From Streptomyces sp. NBC_00353 (GTDB taxonomy: Bacteria; Actinomycetota; Actinomycetes; Streptomycetales; Streptomycetaceae), in contig NZ_CP107985.1 in NCBI RefSeq assembly GCF_036108815.1, forward strand, positions 1,674,001 to 1,738,000: 64,000 bases of DNA, written 5' to 3'. A model generated the notes under the pieces. That model saw nothing but the letters and a program-made list of their open reading frames with translations. It searched no databases and had not been told where the DNA came from. Made by a program: the position numbers and the translations under genes. Positions 1 to 7,650 of this stretch are shown piece after piece (position 1 is the first letter of the stretch; every line of letters starts with the position of its first letter).

Positions 1-1012
1 GGGACGTTGCCGCCCGCGACAGCAGTCCTGCGTCGATGGTGATGCCGGCATTGGCGAGGGCGAAGAGCGGCACGATCACATAACTCGTCCACGGGTGGTA
101 AATCTGTTGCAGCCGCTCGTTGAGCGACACCGCCGACGCCAGCCCCTGGCGTGCCGAACGCTCCAGCTCAGGTGTGGGCTGCTCCCGGAATGAGATGAAC
201 AGATCGCTCGCGCGTTCCAGGTCGCTGCGCGCCGCCGGGTAGGCATAGGTCAGCAGCCCCATGGCCAGGCCCACGACCACCGGATCGACACCTGACTTGA
301 GCAGGGCGACCCAGGTCGCGGCCCCCATCAGCAGGTACGTCAATCCGTGGCGCACGCCCGCCGCCCTGAGCAGCAGGATCACGCCGAACAGAGCCACGGC
401 CGCGAGGACGGCGGGCACGGTGATGCGCTCGCTGTAGACGAAGGCGATGACCACCAGGGCCAGCAGGTCGTCGACCACGGTCACCGTGAGGATGAACGTG
501 CGCAGCGCGACGGGGAACCGTCGTCCCAGGATCGCCAGCATGCCCAGGGCGAATGCGGTGTCCGTGGACATGGCCGCACCCCATCCGTGGGCCGAGGCAC
601 CGCCCGCGTTGAACGCGAGGTAGACGCCGACGGGAACGATCATTCCGGCGAGCCCTGCGGCCAGGGGCAGCATGACCCTGTGCCGCTCCCGTAGCTCGCC
701 CATGTCGAACTCCCGGCGCGCCTCCAGCCCGATGACGAAGAAGAAGAACGTCATCAGGCCGCTGTTCACCCACTCGCGCAGGTCCAGCGACACCCCTGAC
801 GATCCCAGGGTCACCGACAGATGCGTCTCCCAGAAGGATGCGTACCCCTCGGGAGCCACGTTCGCCCACACCAGCGCCGCCACCGTGGCGGCCAGCAGCA
901 CCGCCGCGCTGCCGGACTCGGTCGCGAGGAACGCGCGCAGCGGTGTCCGGGTCCCCGGGTCACGTGTGCTCTGCTCCTGGAAGGGAGGCGGGGAGGAGGG
1001 GGCGTGTGTCAC
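1..1012 (-). CDS. nhaA: Na+/H+ antiporter NhaA (3' end beyond window)
   Basis: Integral membrane Na+/H+ exchanger. Reading the minus strand from a GTG at 1012 gives 337 residues that run off the left edge of the window, so the C-terminus is missing. NhaA hallmarks are visible: a first helix after an approximately 30-residue cytoplasmic leader, MTFFFFVIGLEARRE (about residues 87-101), STDTAFALGML with the Asp matching E. coli Asp133, and VVDDLLALVVIA with the paired Asp matching Asp163/164. These are the ion-binding residues. The GTG was chosen because the ATG a few bases upstream stops after three codons. The gene stands alone here with its promoter somewhere in 1013-1450. The family call is very secure; the physiological role (sodium or alkaline tolerance) is inferred from the family. 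Confidence 0.95.
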   Translation of the reverse strand, partial: MTHAPSSPPPFQEQSTRDPGTRTPLRAFLATESGSAAVLLAATVAALVWANVAPEGYASFWETHLSVTLGSSGVSLDLREWVNSGLMTFFFFVIGLEARREFDMGELRERHRVMLPLAAGLAGMIVPVGVYLAFNAGGASAHGWGAAMSTDTAFALGMLAILGRRFPVALRTFILTVTVVDDLLALVVIAFVYSERITVPAVLAAVALFGVILLLRAAGVRHGLTYLLMGAATWVALLKSGVDPVVVGLAMGLLTYAYPAARSDLERASDLFISFREQPTPELERSARQGLASAVSLNERLQQIYHPWTSYVIVPLFALANAGITIDAGLLSRAATS

Positions 1013-1454
1013 GGGGCCATCATCGCGTGCCGGGAGCCTGTCGGGGTGCAACGGCCCACCAGGAGCCGCACCGCACTCGACCGCTTCATGTGCCGACCGG
1101 TCCTGCACGCTCGCCGCGCATCCGGATGCGGCGGAATTCCCTCGATCGAGCTGTCACAAGAACCCAGGAGCGTCCGCGTTCATGTCTCCACTGTGCCGTG
1201 CGCGATGGCCGGAGGGGTGGAGGCAACTGACGCGCGCCACGGTGGCCTCACCGACATCGAGCACGAGCGACAGGTTTTGGACGATCGCCACTTCCATGCC
1301 ACGGGCCGGCGGCAAAACTGAGTGGCCGTTCGGAGTTGGCTCCGCATACCTTCGACGGCATCGGACCTGCACGCTGGTGCAGGCACGGCTGCATCCAGGC
1401 CCCGCAATGGCCACGGGGGTGCTGTGACGCCCCGCGCGGGCCGCCAGGCGCTGA
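1013..1454. other. Intergenic, no gene recognised
   Basis: This stretch lies upstream of nhaA. Open frames on both strands have no family resemblance and look like chance frames of high-GC DNA. It should contain the nhaA promoter, but I see no convincing -35/-10 pair. Confidence 0.4.
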
Positions 1455-1760
1455 CCGCTCTCTCGACAAGCATGGGCGCCGCGCCCCCACAGGATTTCTG
1501 CCAGCGTCCCGTTCCTCTCGTCCCTGGCCGAGCGCACCGTCGACGGCCGGCTCAGCCGTCACGGCGTCGACCACCAGATCGAACCGGTCTGGCCGCCTCA
1601 CCCAGAGCTGAACGTGCACGGCCGCCGCCGCGCCGACTGGCGGCTGCCCGACGGCACGTACGTCGAATACGCGGGCCTGACCAGCGACGACTACCTCGCG
1701 AAGATCCAGGCCAAGCGGCAACTCGCCCAGAACCAGTCGTCTGCGGCCCACGTCCGATAG
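1455..1760 (+). pseudogene. Fragment of a PD-(D/E)XK-like nuclease/hypothetical protein
   Basis: The plus frame is open from the stop at 1452-1454 to TAG at 1758-1760 but has no ATG. The last 75 codons look like real protein: RRRADWRLPDGTYVEYAG followed by KIQAKRQLAQ. The arrangement Asp, then VEYAG with a Glu, then a Lys-rich helix recalls the Asp...Glu-X-Lys core of PD-(D/E)XK nuclease-like actinobacterial proteins that carry RADW-LPDG-VE blocks. The N-terminal part has no recognisable domain, and the C-terminal part that normally follows the helix is absent. I read it as a truncated remnant. The nuclease assignment is an inference from motif spacing only. Confidence 0.4.
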
Positions 1761-2224
1761 GCGACTGTCCCTCAGCCGTTGAGACCGAAGCGAGGCGAGT
1801 GCGAGCCTCGTCTTGCAAGTAGGCGCGTACGGCATCGCATCCGCCGGCACGTGCCTGACGCCAGCATCAACTGGTTGACATCCATGGGGGTATCAAGACC
1901 GCCACCTCCTACGAAGCAGCGGTCAGCCTGGCGTCGTCCTTGCTCCGGGCAAGGTCCGATTGAAGGCGGACCCTAGTAGTCGCTCTCCGGGGAGGCCAAC
2001 GAGCGTCCGCTCGTTGCGTCGTGATCCGAGCGGCTACGCACCCTCGGTGCGCTGCGACCCCGGCGGGCCGCCTGGTCCCCGCACAGCAGAGCTCTCCATA
2101 AATCTACGAATTGCGAAATTCTGCAATTCCCTACATGCTGTATTGGCCGTGTCCGCAGGTAGCCGCGGGCAGGGCACCAGATGACACCCCCGGGGTATCG
2201 GGGTGGTGAAGGGAGTCCGCGACC
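1761..2224. other. Intergenic region with promoter/operator of the ArsR-SulP operon
   Basis: There is no credible gene in these 464 bases. The AT-rich segment around 2098-2145 stands out from the surrounding GC-rich DNA and carries the inverted repeat listed separately. The operon promoter is probably here. The ribosome binding site of the first gene (AAGGGAG) is at about 2209-2215. Confidence 0.5.
2109..2128. promoter_or_regulatory. Candidate ArsR operator (AATTGC-N8-GCAATT)
   Basis: A perfect inverted repeat, AATTGC / GCAATT, with an 8-base spacer, about 100 bases upstream of the arsR-type gene in an AT-rich pocket. A closely related copy precedes the second ArsR paralogue at 6422-6441, which supports it being the binding site of this regulator type. 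Role is inferred. Confidence 0.5.
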
Positions 2225-2566
2225 GTGCCGGTTCCGCTCTATCAGGCCAAGGCCGAGTTCTTCCGGATGCTCGGGCACCCGGTCCGCATACGCGTACTGG
2301 AGCTACTGCAGGACGGGCCGATGCCGGTGCGCGACCTGCTCGCGGCAATCGAGGTGGAGCCCTCCGCACTGTCCCAGCAACTGGCCGTGCTGCGCCGCTC
2401 GGGCATCGTAACCTCGGCCCGAGAGGGCTCGACCGTGGTGTACGAGCTGGCCAGCGGGGATGTCGCGGAGTTGATGCGGACCGCACGGCGGATCCTGACG
2501 GAGATGCTGGCCGGGCAGAACGAACTCCTGGCCGAATTGCGGGGAGCCGAGGTCTCGACACGGTGA
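2225..2566 (+). CDS. ArsR/SmtB-family transcriptional repressor
   Basis: A 113-residue winged-helix repressor and first gene of a six-gene operon. It starts at GTG 2225 after an AAGGGAG site. The body is a complete ArsR domain: helix LGHPVRIRVLELL (about residues 15-27), recognition region EPSALSQQLAVLRRSG (about 44-59), and wing REGSTVVYELAS. It lacks the ELCV(C/G)D metal-binding cysteine motif of classical ArsR, so the inducer is probably not arsenite sensed through that site. The stop overlaps the GTG of the SulP gene (GTGA), implying translational coupling. It is clearly paralogous to the gene at 6579-6947, sharing the PLYQxKAEFF start. Expected role is autoregulation of the operon via the 2109-2128 site. 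Confidence 0.9.
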   Translation: MPVPLYQAKAEFFRMLGHPVRIRVLELLQDGPMPVRDLLAAIEVEPSALSQQLAVLRRSGIVTSAREGSTVVYELASGDVAELMRTARRILTEMLAGQNELLAELRGAEVSTR

Positions 2567-4278
2567 CCACGTTCCTTACCCGCTCCTTGGACCGGGTGCG
2601 GTCGCTGCTGCCCGCCCACGCCGATTTCGCCGTCATGGGCCGCAACCCGCGCCGCGATCTGCTCGCCGGCCTCACCGTCGCGATCGTCGCACTGCCGCTC
2701 GCGCTCGGCTTCGGCGTCTCCTCCGGGCTCGGCGCCGAGGCCGGGCTCGCCACCGCCGTGGTCGCCGGCGCGCTCGCCGCACTGTTCGGCGGCTCCAACC
2801 TCCAGGTCTCCGGGCCGACCGGGGCGATGACGGTCGTCCTCGTACCGATCGTCGCCCAGTACGGTCCGGGCGGGGTGCTGACCGTCGGGCTGATGGCCGG
2901 TGCCCTGCTGATGGCGCTCGCCCTGCTGAAGGCCGGCCGGTACATGCGCTACATCCCGGCCCCGGTGGTGGAGGGCTTCACCCTCGGCATCGCCTGCGTC
3001 ATCGGTCTCCAGCAGGTCCCCAACGCGCTCGGGGTGGCCAAGCCCAAGGGCGACAAGGTCCTGGTGGTGACCTGGCGGGCCGTCGAGGAGTTCGTACGCA
3101 CCCCGAACTGGACCGCGATCGCCCTGACCCTCGCCGTGGCGGCCGTGATGCTGCTCGGCGCCCGGTGGCGCCCTACCATCCCGTTCTCGATCGTCGGGGT
3201 CGTCGCCGCAACGCTCGCCGCCCAGCTCTTCCACCTGGACGCGGCCCCCCCGATCGGCGACCTGCCGTCCGGGCTGCCCGCGCCGTCGCTGGCCTTCCTC
3301 GACCTGTCCGCACTGGGTTCGCTGCTCGCCCCGGCTGTCGCGGTTGCCGCGCTGGCCGCGTTGGAGTCGCTGCTGTCGGCGACCGTCGCGGACGGGATGA
3401 CGGTGGGGCAGAGGCACGACCCGGACAAGGAACTGTTCGGGCAGGGCATCGCGAACCTGGCCGCCCCTTTGTTCGGCGGTGTCCCCGCCACCGCGGCGAT
3501 CGCCCGTACCGCCGTCAACGTCCGCACCGGCGCGGGGTCCCGTCTCGCCGCCCTCACCCACGCCGCCGTCCTCGCGGTCATCGTCTTCGCTGCTGCCCCG
3601 CTCGTCTCCAAGATCCCTCTGGCTGCGCTGGCGGGGGTGCTGTTGGCGACCGCAATCCGGATGGTGGAGGTCGGTGCGCTGCGGGCGATGGTCCGCGCGA
3701 CCCGCTCGGACGCGATCGTCCTGGTGCTGACCGCCGTCGCCACGCTTGCGCTCGACCTCGTCTACGCAGTCATCATCGGCCTGGTGGTGGCCGGTGCCCT
3801 GGCGCTGCGGGCAGTTGCCCTCCAGGCGCGGCTGGACCAGGTCGACTTCACAGCCGATCTGCCCGGTGAGCACAGTGAGGAGGAGCACGCCCTGCTGGCG
3901 GAGCACATCGTGGCGTACCGGATCGACGGGCCGTTGTTCTTCGCCGGTGCTCACCGCTTCCTCTTGGAGCTCTCCGAGGTCGCTGACGTCCGTGTGGTGA
4001 TCCTGCGGATGTCGCGGGTCACCACGATGGATGCCACCGGCGCCCTGGTCCTCAAGGACGCCGTGCAGAAGCTGAACCGGCGCGGCATTGCCGTGATGAC
4101 CTCCGGGGTACGCCCCGGCCAGCGGCGTGCCCTCGAATCGGTCGGTGCGCTGGACCTGCTCCGGTTGGAGGGACGGGAGTACGCCACCACTCCGGAGGCC
4201 ATCGCCGGGGCCCGCGCCCACCTGCACCAGGCAGGACTCCTGCCCGGTGTCCCTGTCACCGAAGGGGCTTCCCGATGA
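2563..4278 (+). CDS. SulP-family anion transporter with C-terminal STAS domain
   Basis: A 571-residue SLC26/SulP permease, transporting sulfate, bicarbonate or another anion; the substrate cannot be told from sequence. The GTG start overlaps the preceding stop. The membrane domain (about residues 20-425) has the SulP signature region NLQVSGPTGAMTVVLVP, then RYMRYIPAPVVEGFTLGI, PIGDLPSGLPAP and AALESLLSATVADGMTVGQ. The cytoplasmic STAS domain (about 445-550) has MDATGALVLKDAVQKL, including the MDATG loop where anti-anti-sigma homologues are phosphorylated. Its stop overlaps the next start (ATGA). The separate HATPase and STAS-like genes downstream are unusual partners for a SulP transporter and suggest phospho-switch control. 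Confidence 0.95.
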   Translation: MTTFLTRSLDRVRSLLPAHADFAVMGRNPRRDLLAGLTVAIVALPLALGFGVSSGLGAEAGLATAVVAGALAALFGGSNLQVSGPTGAMTVVLVPIVAQYGPGGVLTVGLMAGALLMALALLKAGRYMRYIPAPVVEGFTLGIACVIGLQQVPNALGVAKPKGDKVLVVTWRAVEEFVRTPNWTAIALTLAVAAVMLLGARWRPTIPFSIVGVVAATLAAQLFHLDAAPPIGDLPSGLPAPSLAFLDLSALGSLLAPAVAVAALAALESLLSATVADGMTVGQRHDPDKELFGQGIANLAAPLFGGVPATAAIARTAVNVRTGAGSRLAALTHAAVLAVIVFAAAPLVSKIPLAALAGVLLATAIRMVEVGALRAMVRATRSDAIVLVLTAVATLALDLVYAVIIGLVVAGALALRAVALQARLDQVDFTADLPGEHSEEEHALLAEHIVAYRIDGPLFFAGAHRFLLELSEVADVRVVILRMSRVTTMDATGALVLKDAVQKLNRRGIAVMTSGVRPGQRRALESVGALDLLRLEGREYATTPEAIAGARAHLHQAGLLPGVPVTEGASR

Positions 4279-4691
4279 CCACCCCCGTCTCCCGCCGCAT
4301 GGTCGAGGTGCCCGGTAGCGAGGCGTTGTGGCTGCTCGAAGGCGGCGCCCAGGGGCACGTGGGGTACGTCCGGCGCGAGATCCCCGTCGTCCGCCCGCCC
4401 GTCCACATCCTTGAGTACGGGTGTCTGATCGTCCGTACGCCCGCGCAGACCACCACCCTGGCCTGCCGGCCGTCGCTCAGCCATCGCGCGGACGAGATCA
4501 AGACGGCGGGCGGGATCGGCTGGACCGTGACCGCCACGGGACCGGCCGAGATCATCACCGATCCGGACGAGGCCGGCCACTACCGCCGCATCCTGCCCGG
4601 CTGGGCGCACGGCCCGCGCGACACCCTGGTGCGGATCCGCCCGCAGATGGTGACCGGGTTCCGCCTGGCCCACGCCGAGGCCGTCCGATGA
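4275..4691 (+). CDS. Pyridoxamine 5'-phosphate oxidase-like flavin-binding protein
   Basis: A 138-residue single-domain split-barrel protein of the PPOX/nitroimidazole-resistance type. Recognisable pieces are ALWLLEGGAQGHVGYVRRE, the strand pair PPVHILEYGCLIVRTPA where family members bind FMN or F420, GWTVTATGPAEIITDP and the closing DTLVRIRPQMVTGFRL. Length is typical. ATG overlaps the SulP stop, and its own stop overlaps the next ATG, so it is co-translated in the middle of the operon. Members of this family in Streptomyces are mostly uncharacterised. A cofactor-binding or oxidoreductase role is inferred; the link to the transporter is unknown. Confidence 0.8.
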   Translation: MTTPVSRRMVEVPGSEALWLLEGGAQGHVGYVRREIPVVRPPVHILEYGCLIVRTPAQTTTLACRPSLSHRADEIKTAGGIGWTVTATGPAEIITDPDEAGHYRRILPGWAHGPRDTLVRIRPQMVTGFRLAHAEAVR

Positions 4692-5113
4692 GCGCCCAGC
4701 TCGAGACCCTGCCCTTGCGGCATGTGCTGACCCTGCCCACGATGGGCTTGGCGGTTCGGATCGTCCGTGAGACGACCGAGCAGGTCCTTGCCGAGTGGGG
4801 CATCAGCCGACGGCATCCCACCGTGGACCCGGCACTGCTGATCCTGTCCGAGTTGGTGACCAACAGCGTCCAGCACGCCGCCGCGCTCTCCCCGAACGTC
4901 ACCGTGATCTACGCGGCCGGTCAGGACACGTTCGCGTTCGCCGTCCATGACCGACACCCGTACCAGCCCCTGCTCTTCTCGGCGATCCCCGCGACCGGTG
5001 CCAGCGGGCTGGGCACCGTCATGGAACTCACCCTCGGCCTGGGCGGCACCGCCGTCATCCGGGGCGACGCCGACGGCAAAGGCAAAAGCATCTGGATCAC
5101 TCTCCCCCTGTGA
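4688..5113 (+). CDS. HATPase_c ATP-binding protein (anti-sigma kinase type)
   Basis: A 141-residue stand-alone GHKL ATPase domain of the SpoIIAB/RsbW-like class abundant in Streptomyces. The N box is LILSELVTNSVQHA (about residues 57-70), with the Glu and Asn that coordinate Mg-ATP. DRHPYQPLL replaces the usual DxGxG region and is degenerate, while GLGTVMELTLGLG represents the G2 region. There is no histidine-kinase phospho-acceptor domain. Such proteins phosphorylate STAS-type anti-anti-sigma factors or bind sigma factors; here the STAS-like gene immediately downstream and the STAS domain of SulP are the obvious candidate partners. That pairing is inference. ATG 4688 overlaps the preceding stop. 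Confidence 0.85.
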   Translation: MSAQLETLPLRHVLTLPTMGLAVRIVRETTEQVLAEWGISRRHPTVDPALLILSELVTNSVQHAAALSPNVTVIYAAGQDTFAFAVHDRHPYQPLLFSAIPATGASGLGTVMELTLGLGGTAVIRGDADGKGKSIWITLPL

Positions 5114-5132
5114 AAGACCGGGACAGCAACCG

Positions 5133-5528
5133 ATGACCATAGAGTGGCACTACACCATCCACCCCGACCTGGGCGTTCTCTCCCTGGCCGGGCACCTGGG
5201 ACCCGAGGCGGCGGTCGCCCGGTTCACCGGAGCGATCGGCTTGGTCCTGCCCCGGGGCACCGGACCGGTCATCCTCGACCTCACCGAACTGCGCGGCTGG
5301 TCCGTCGGCGGGCAGATGGCCGTGGCCCGGGCAGCCCGCCAGCTCGCGCAGGCGGGAGGACGCCTGGAACTTGCCGCGATCCCTGCCGACGGCGCCATCG
5401 TCCCGGACGGCACCCAACCGCCGATCCCAGTGCACTGCGACCTGCCCACCGGGCGATGGCCGGTGGGCAACGGCAGTGGCGCAGCGACGAGTGGTCCGAA
5501 GAGCGCACCGCGGCGACATAACGCCTGA
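5133..5528 (+). CDS. STAS-like (anti-anti-sigma-like) protein
   Basis: A 131-residue protein starting at ATG 5133, 19 bases after the HATPase stop. Residues about 5-95 fit a STAS fold: strand GVLSLAGHLGPEAAVARF, then PVILDLTELRGWSVGGQMAV where an anti-anti-sigma factor would have D(S/T)SG, then a helix and GGRLELAAIP. The phosphorylatable Ser/Thr loop is altered (GWSVGG), with a serine available. The last 35 residues are Pro/Ser-rich and probably disordered. Position after a HATPase gene supports a partner-switch role. Sequence divergence keeps this below certainty; a decayed cousin may lie at 6010-6300. Confidence 0.65.
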   Translation: MTIEWHYTIHPDLGVLSLAGHLGPEAAVARFTGAIGLVLPRGTGPVILDLTELRGWSVGGQMAVARAARQLAQAGGRLELAAIPADGAIVPDGTQPPIPVHCDLPTGRWPVGNGSGAATSGPKSAPRRHNA

Positions 5529-5568
5529 TGTAAGAGATGCACAGGAACGAACAAGGCAAGGAAACACC

Positions 5569-5931
5569 ATGAGCGATGCGACCGAGGCACTACCGCCGTG
5601 CCCCGAATGCTCCAGCGCGTATACCTACGAGATGGGCGCGCTTCTGATCTGCCCCGAGTGCGGCCACGAGTGGTCGCCCGCGTCCGCCGGACCTGCGGAT
5701 GGCCGCGAGGACGGGACGATCAGGGACGCGGTCGGTAACGTGCTCGCCGACGGCGACACGGTGACGGTGGTCAAGACCTTGAAGGTCAAGGGCAGCCCGA
5801 GTGGGATCAAGGCCGGTACCAAGGTGCGCAATATCCGTCTCGTGGACGGCGTGGACGGCCACGACATCGACTGCAAGATCGACGGGTTCGGCTCCATGCA
5901 GCTCAAGTCCAGCGTGGTCAAGAAAGCCTGA
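5569..5931 (+). CDS. yjdM: YjdM/PhnA-family zinc-ribbon protein
   Basis: A 120-residue protein. An N-terminal zinc ribbon has CPEC at about residues 12-15 and CPEC at 29-32, with the spacing of PhnA/YjdM. It is followed by an SH3-like C-terminal domain with VGNVLADGDTVTVVKTLK, IKAGTKVRNIRLV and DIDCKIDGFGSMQLKSSVVKK, which matches the family end to end. YjdM was once linked to phosphonate use because of its neighbours in E. coli; its biochemical role remains unclear. AAGGCAAGGAAA precedes the ATG. It is last in the operon, 40 bases after the STAS-like gene and just before a strong hairpin terminator. Confidence 0.95.
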   Translation: MSDATEALPPCPECSSAYTYEMGALLICPECGHEWSPASAGPADGREDGTIRDAVGNVLADGDTVTVVKTLKVKGSPSGIKAGTKVRNIRLVDGVDGHDIDCKIDGFGSMQLKSSVVKKA

Positions 5932-5972
5932 CCCGCACTTCGGCCCATCGGGGACGAACGACATGCCCAGGA

Positions 5973-6000
5973 GGTCCCGTCCTCGGCGGAGGACGGGGCC
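5973..6000 (+). terminator. Hairpin terminator of the ArsR-SulP-YjdM operon
   Basis: A 12-base-pair stem (GGTCCCGTCCTC with GAGGACGGGGCC, one G-U pair) closing on a GGCG tetraloop, 42 bases after the yjdM stop. No U-tract follows, as is common in Streptomyces. Confidence 0.7.
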
Positions 6001-6009
6001 CTGTGTACA

Positions 6010-6300
6010 CCAGGCAATCGAGTTCATACGCGCGGGCCGCGCCCAGGGCGTCCAGCACTGTGTCCAGGTCGCTGTACACGGTCAGCGGTGTCAGATGGTT
6101 GACCGCCAGGGTTCGCACAAACAGGGTGCCGGTGCCGCGGAGAGCGAGCAGCTGAGGCCCGCCGACACGCGACGGGCAAACTCCAGGACTGCGGCTTCGC
6201 CCTCCGGGCTCCAGCCCAGCGGTCCGCTGACATCCAGCACAACGGAGCCCTCGCAACGGGCCAGCACCAGTCGGCCCCATCGGCGCAGCGGGCGGTGCCG
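6010..6300 (-). pseudogene. Frameshifted STAS-like remnant
   Basis: On the minus strand one frame reads VVLDVSGPLGWSPEGEAAVL (about 6243-6184) and then stops making sense. A second frame continues with LLALRGTGTLFVRTLAVN and LTPLTVYSDLDTVLDALG down to about 6040. Joined, they resemble one STAS-type actinobacterial protein: strand, helix, second strand, then a conserved LTPLTVYSD tail. No single frame or start codon covers both parts, so it appears broken by at least one frameshift near 6175. Its nearest intact resemblance in the window is the STAS-like gene at 5133-5528. Confidence 0.4.
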
Positions 6301-6421
6301 TCTACGCAGTCGCCGTCCTCGCCGACAGGCACTCGAGACGGCAGGGCAGGCACGTCAGAAGGGCTCCGTTGGAGCCGAGCAGTCGTGGGATGCGCACCTA
6401 ACCTCCTCTCACGGCTTTCAC

Positions 6422-6441
6422 AATTGCCAATCTCAGCAACT
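6422..6441. promoter_or_regulatory. Candidate ArsR operator (second copy)
   Basis: AATTGC, 8 bases, GCAACT: the arms TTGC/GCAA are perfect and the block plus the following TCCC aligns with the site at 2109-2128. It lies about 140 bases upstream of the second ArsR gene in a locally AT-rich patch. Inferred operator. Confidence 0.45.
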
Positions 6442-6578
6442 CCCAAGGTCATCATGTATGTGTGAAGGCGCGAGAATGTCCTCATGGCGAAGAGTTTTGG
6501 GTGGACGCGATGCACGGTGCACGCACGACAACGGCCGTCCGGCACCCCGGCGGCCCTTATCTCCGCGGGGCGGGTGCA

Positions 6579-6947
6579 GTGAGCGCGCCGCTGTACCAGC
6601 TGAAGGCGGAATTCTTCAAAACCCTCGGCCACCCGGTACGGATCAGGGTGCTGGAACTTCTCAGCAAGCGTGAGCACGCGGTGTCCGAGATGCTGCTCGA
6701 GGTCGGTGTGGAGGCGGCCCACCTCTCCCAGCAGTTGGCCGTCCTGCGCCGGGCCAACCTCGTCGTCCCCCGCCGGGAGGGCTCTGCCGTCTACTACTCG
6801 CTGGCCAATCCCCAGGTGGCGGAGCTGCTGCGGGTCGCACGAAGCATCCTGTCCGGTGTACTGACGGGCCAGGCCGAACTGCTGGCCGACCTCAAGGCCG
6901 CCGATCCCGACACCACGCCCCCAACCCGGCGGCGCAGGTCGTCCTAG
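6579..6947 (+). CDS. ArsR/SmtB-family transcriptional repressor (paralogue)
   Basis: A 122-residue winged-helix regulator. GTG 6579 is preferred because it gives the start (V)SAPLYQLKAEFF, aligning with the start of the paralogue at 2225. An in-frame GTG at 6462 would add 39 unconserved residues. The core has LGHPVRIRVLELLSKR, EAAHLSQQLAVLRRAN and wing REGSAVYYSLANP. There is no metal-binding ELCVCD motif. A basic tail PTRRRRSS ends the protein. No intact partner gene follows: the DNA downstream carries only decayed genes, so this repressor may be an orphan that survived loss of its operon, or may cross-regulate the first operon. Confidence 0.88.
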   Translation: MSAPLYQLKAEFFKTLGHPVRIRVLELLSKREHAVSEMLLEVGVEAAHLSQQLAVLRRANLVVPRREGSAVYYSLANPQVAELLRVARSILSGVLTGQAELLADLKAADPDTTPPTRRRRSS

Positions 6948-7138
6948 ACCGCCCCCCTGCGATCGGCGGCCGTCTCCCGACGGAAGACTCTGGTCGGCCT
7001 GGCAGTGCCAGGGAGCTCCCGCGGTGATGTAGATCCGTTCGACGCCGCCGGGCAGAACGTGGAAGACCGCGTTCAGGATCTCGGCGGCGGGTTCGGCCGT
7101 CGGAGACACTGCGGCAGACTCCGCTGCTGATACATCGC
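6948..7138. other. Decayed, unassigned sequence after the second ArsR gene
   Basis: The minus frame here reads AEILNAVFHVLPGGVERIY followed by ITAGAPWHC (about 7080-6990), which looks protein-like, but I cannot name a family. It continues in the same frame as the DoxX remnant at 7139-7419 without matching DoxX proteins. Nothing intact is present. Confidence 0.3.
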
Positions 7139-7419
7139 CAGCGAGCCGGTTCGGGGCCAGGATCGGGGCGATCGCCACGACGTCAGCGAGGCTCAGCCCG
7201 GCTGCGGGTGCGATGCGTTCGGCTTTCGCCTTCTCGTATCCCGCGGCCAGGAGCTCAATGCACCAATGCCTTGACAGGATCGGGGCTGAAGACCTCGACC
7301 CATCGGGTGGAGCTGCCCTTGCCGGCCATCTTCTCCTTGGGCACGAACATCTTGGCACTGCCGGCCAGGCAGACATCGGCCAGCAGCCCAGCAGTGATCC
7401 ACAGCGCGAGGTTGATCAT
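7139..7419 (-). pseudogene. DoxX-family membrane protein, frameshifted
   Basis: From ATG 7419, preceded by AAGGAG, the minus strand reads MINLALWITAGLLADVCLAG then SAKMFVPKEKMAGK and WVEVFSPDPVKALVH before an early stop at 7255-7257. The neighbouring frame then continues with IELLAAG and LSLADVVAIAPILAP, the expected next segment of a DoxX-like four-helix protein (about 115 residues). The start and its ribosome binding site are intact, so a 54-residue truncated peptide could still be made, but the full protein cannot. Clear decay by frameshift. Confidence 0.65.
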
Positions 7420-7441
7420 CAACTCCTTGATCGAGGATTGC

Positions 7442-7650
7442 CCGCGACGTTCCGCTGGACCTATGTGTTCGCCGCGGACGGGCAGGTCTGACCTCGGATT
7501 CGACATTGCGCTTCCGCGAGCGGCATGAGATCGAAGCCGATCTGCTCTCGCACGGTTGCATGGTGGAGGACGTCCTCCGCGACGCGCCAGACCGTCCCGG
7601 CCGGGAGTTCGTCTTCCTCGCACGACGCCCAAGGGGCAGCCAGGTCTGAG
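7442..7650 (+). pseudogene. C-terminal remnant of a SAM-dependent methyltransferase
   Basis: The plus strand reads ATFRWTYVFAADGQV to a stop at about 7487. One base out of frame it continues with LTSDSTLRFRERHEIEADL, EDVLRDAPDRPG and REFVFLARRP to a stop at about 7650. This is the typical C-terminal end of class I SAM methyltransferases common in Streptomyces (TLRFR...I...L...G...V...DAPDRPGREFVF-AR-P). The catalytic N-terminal Rossmann part is absent and a frameshift interrupts the piece, so it is non-functional. Confidence 0.6.

Noticed and set aside
2065..2080. Possible DevR-like box GGGCCGCCTGGTCCC upstream of the ArsR-SulP operon
   Set aside because: The half-sites are separated by five bases rather than four, so it does not match the pair at 39942-39975 well enough to claim.
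2242..4227. Very long minus-strand open frame (661 codons) across the SulP gene
   Set aside because: It is the antisense shadow of the SulP gene: composition is Gly/Gln/Arg/Asp-rich with no family, whereas the plus frame is a complete transporter.
6462..6578. Upstream GTG start for the second ArsR gene
   Set aside because: Would add 39 residues with no similarity to the paralogue, whose start aligns with GTG 6579.
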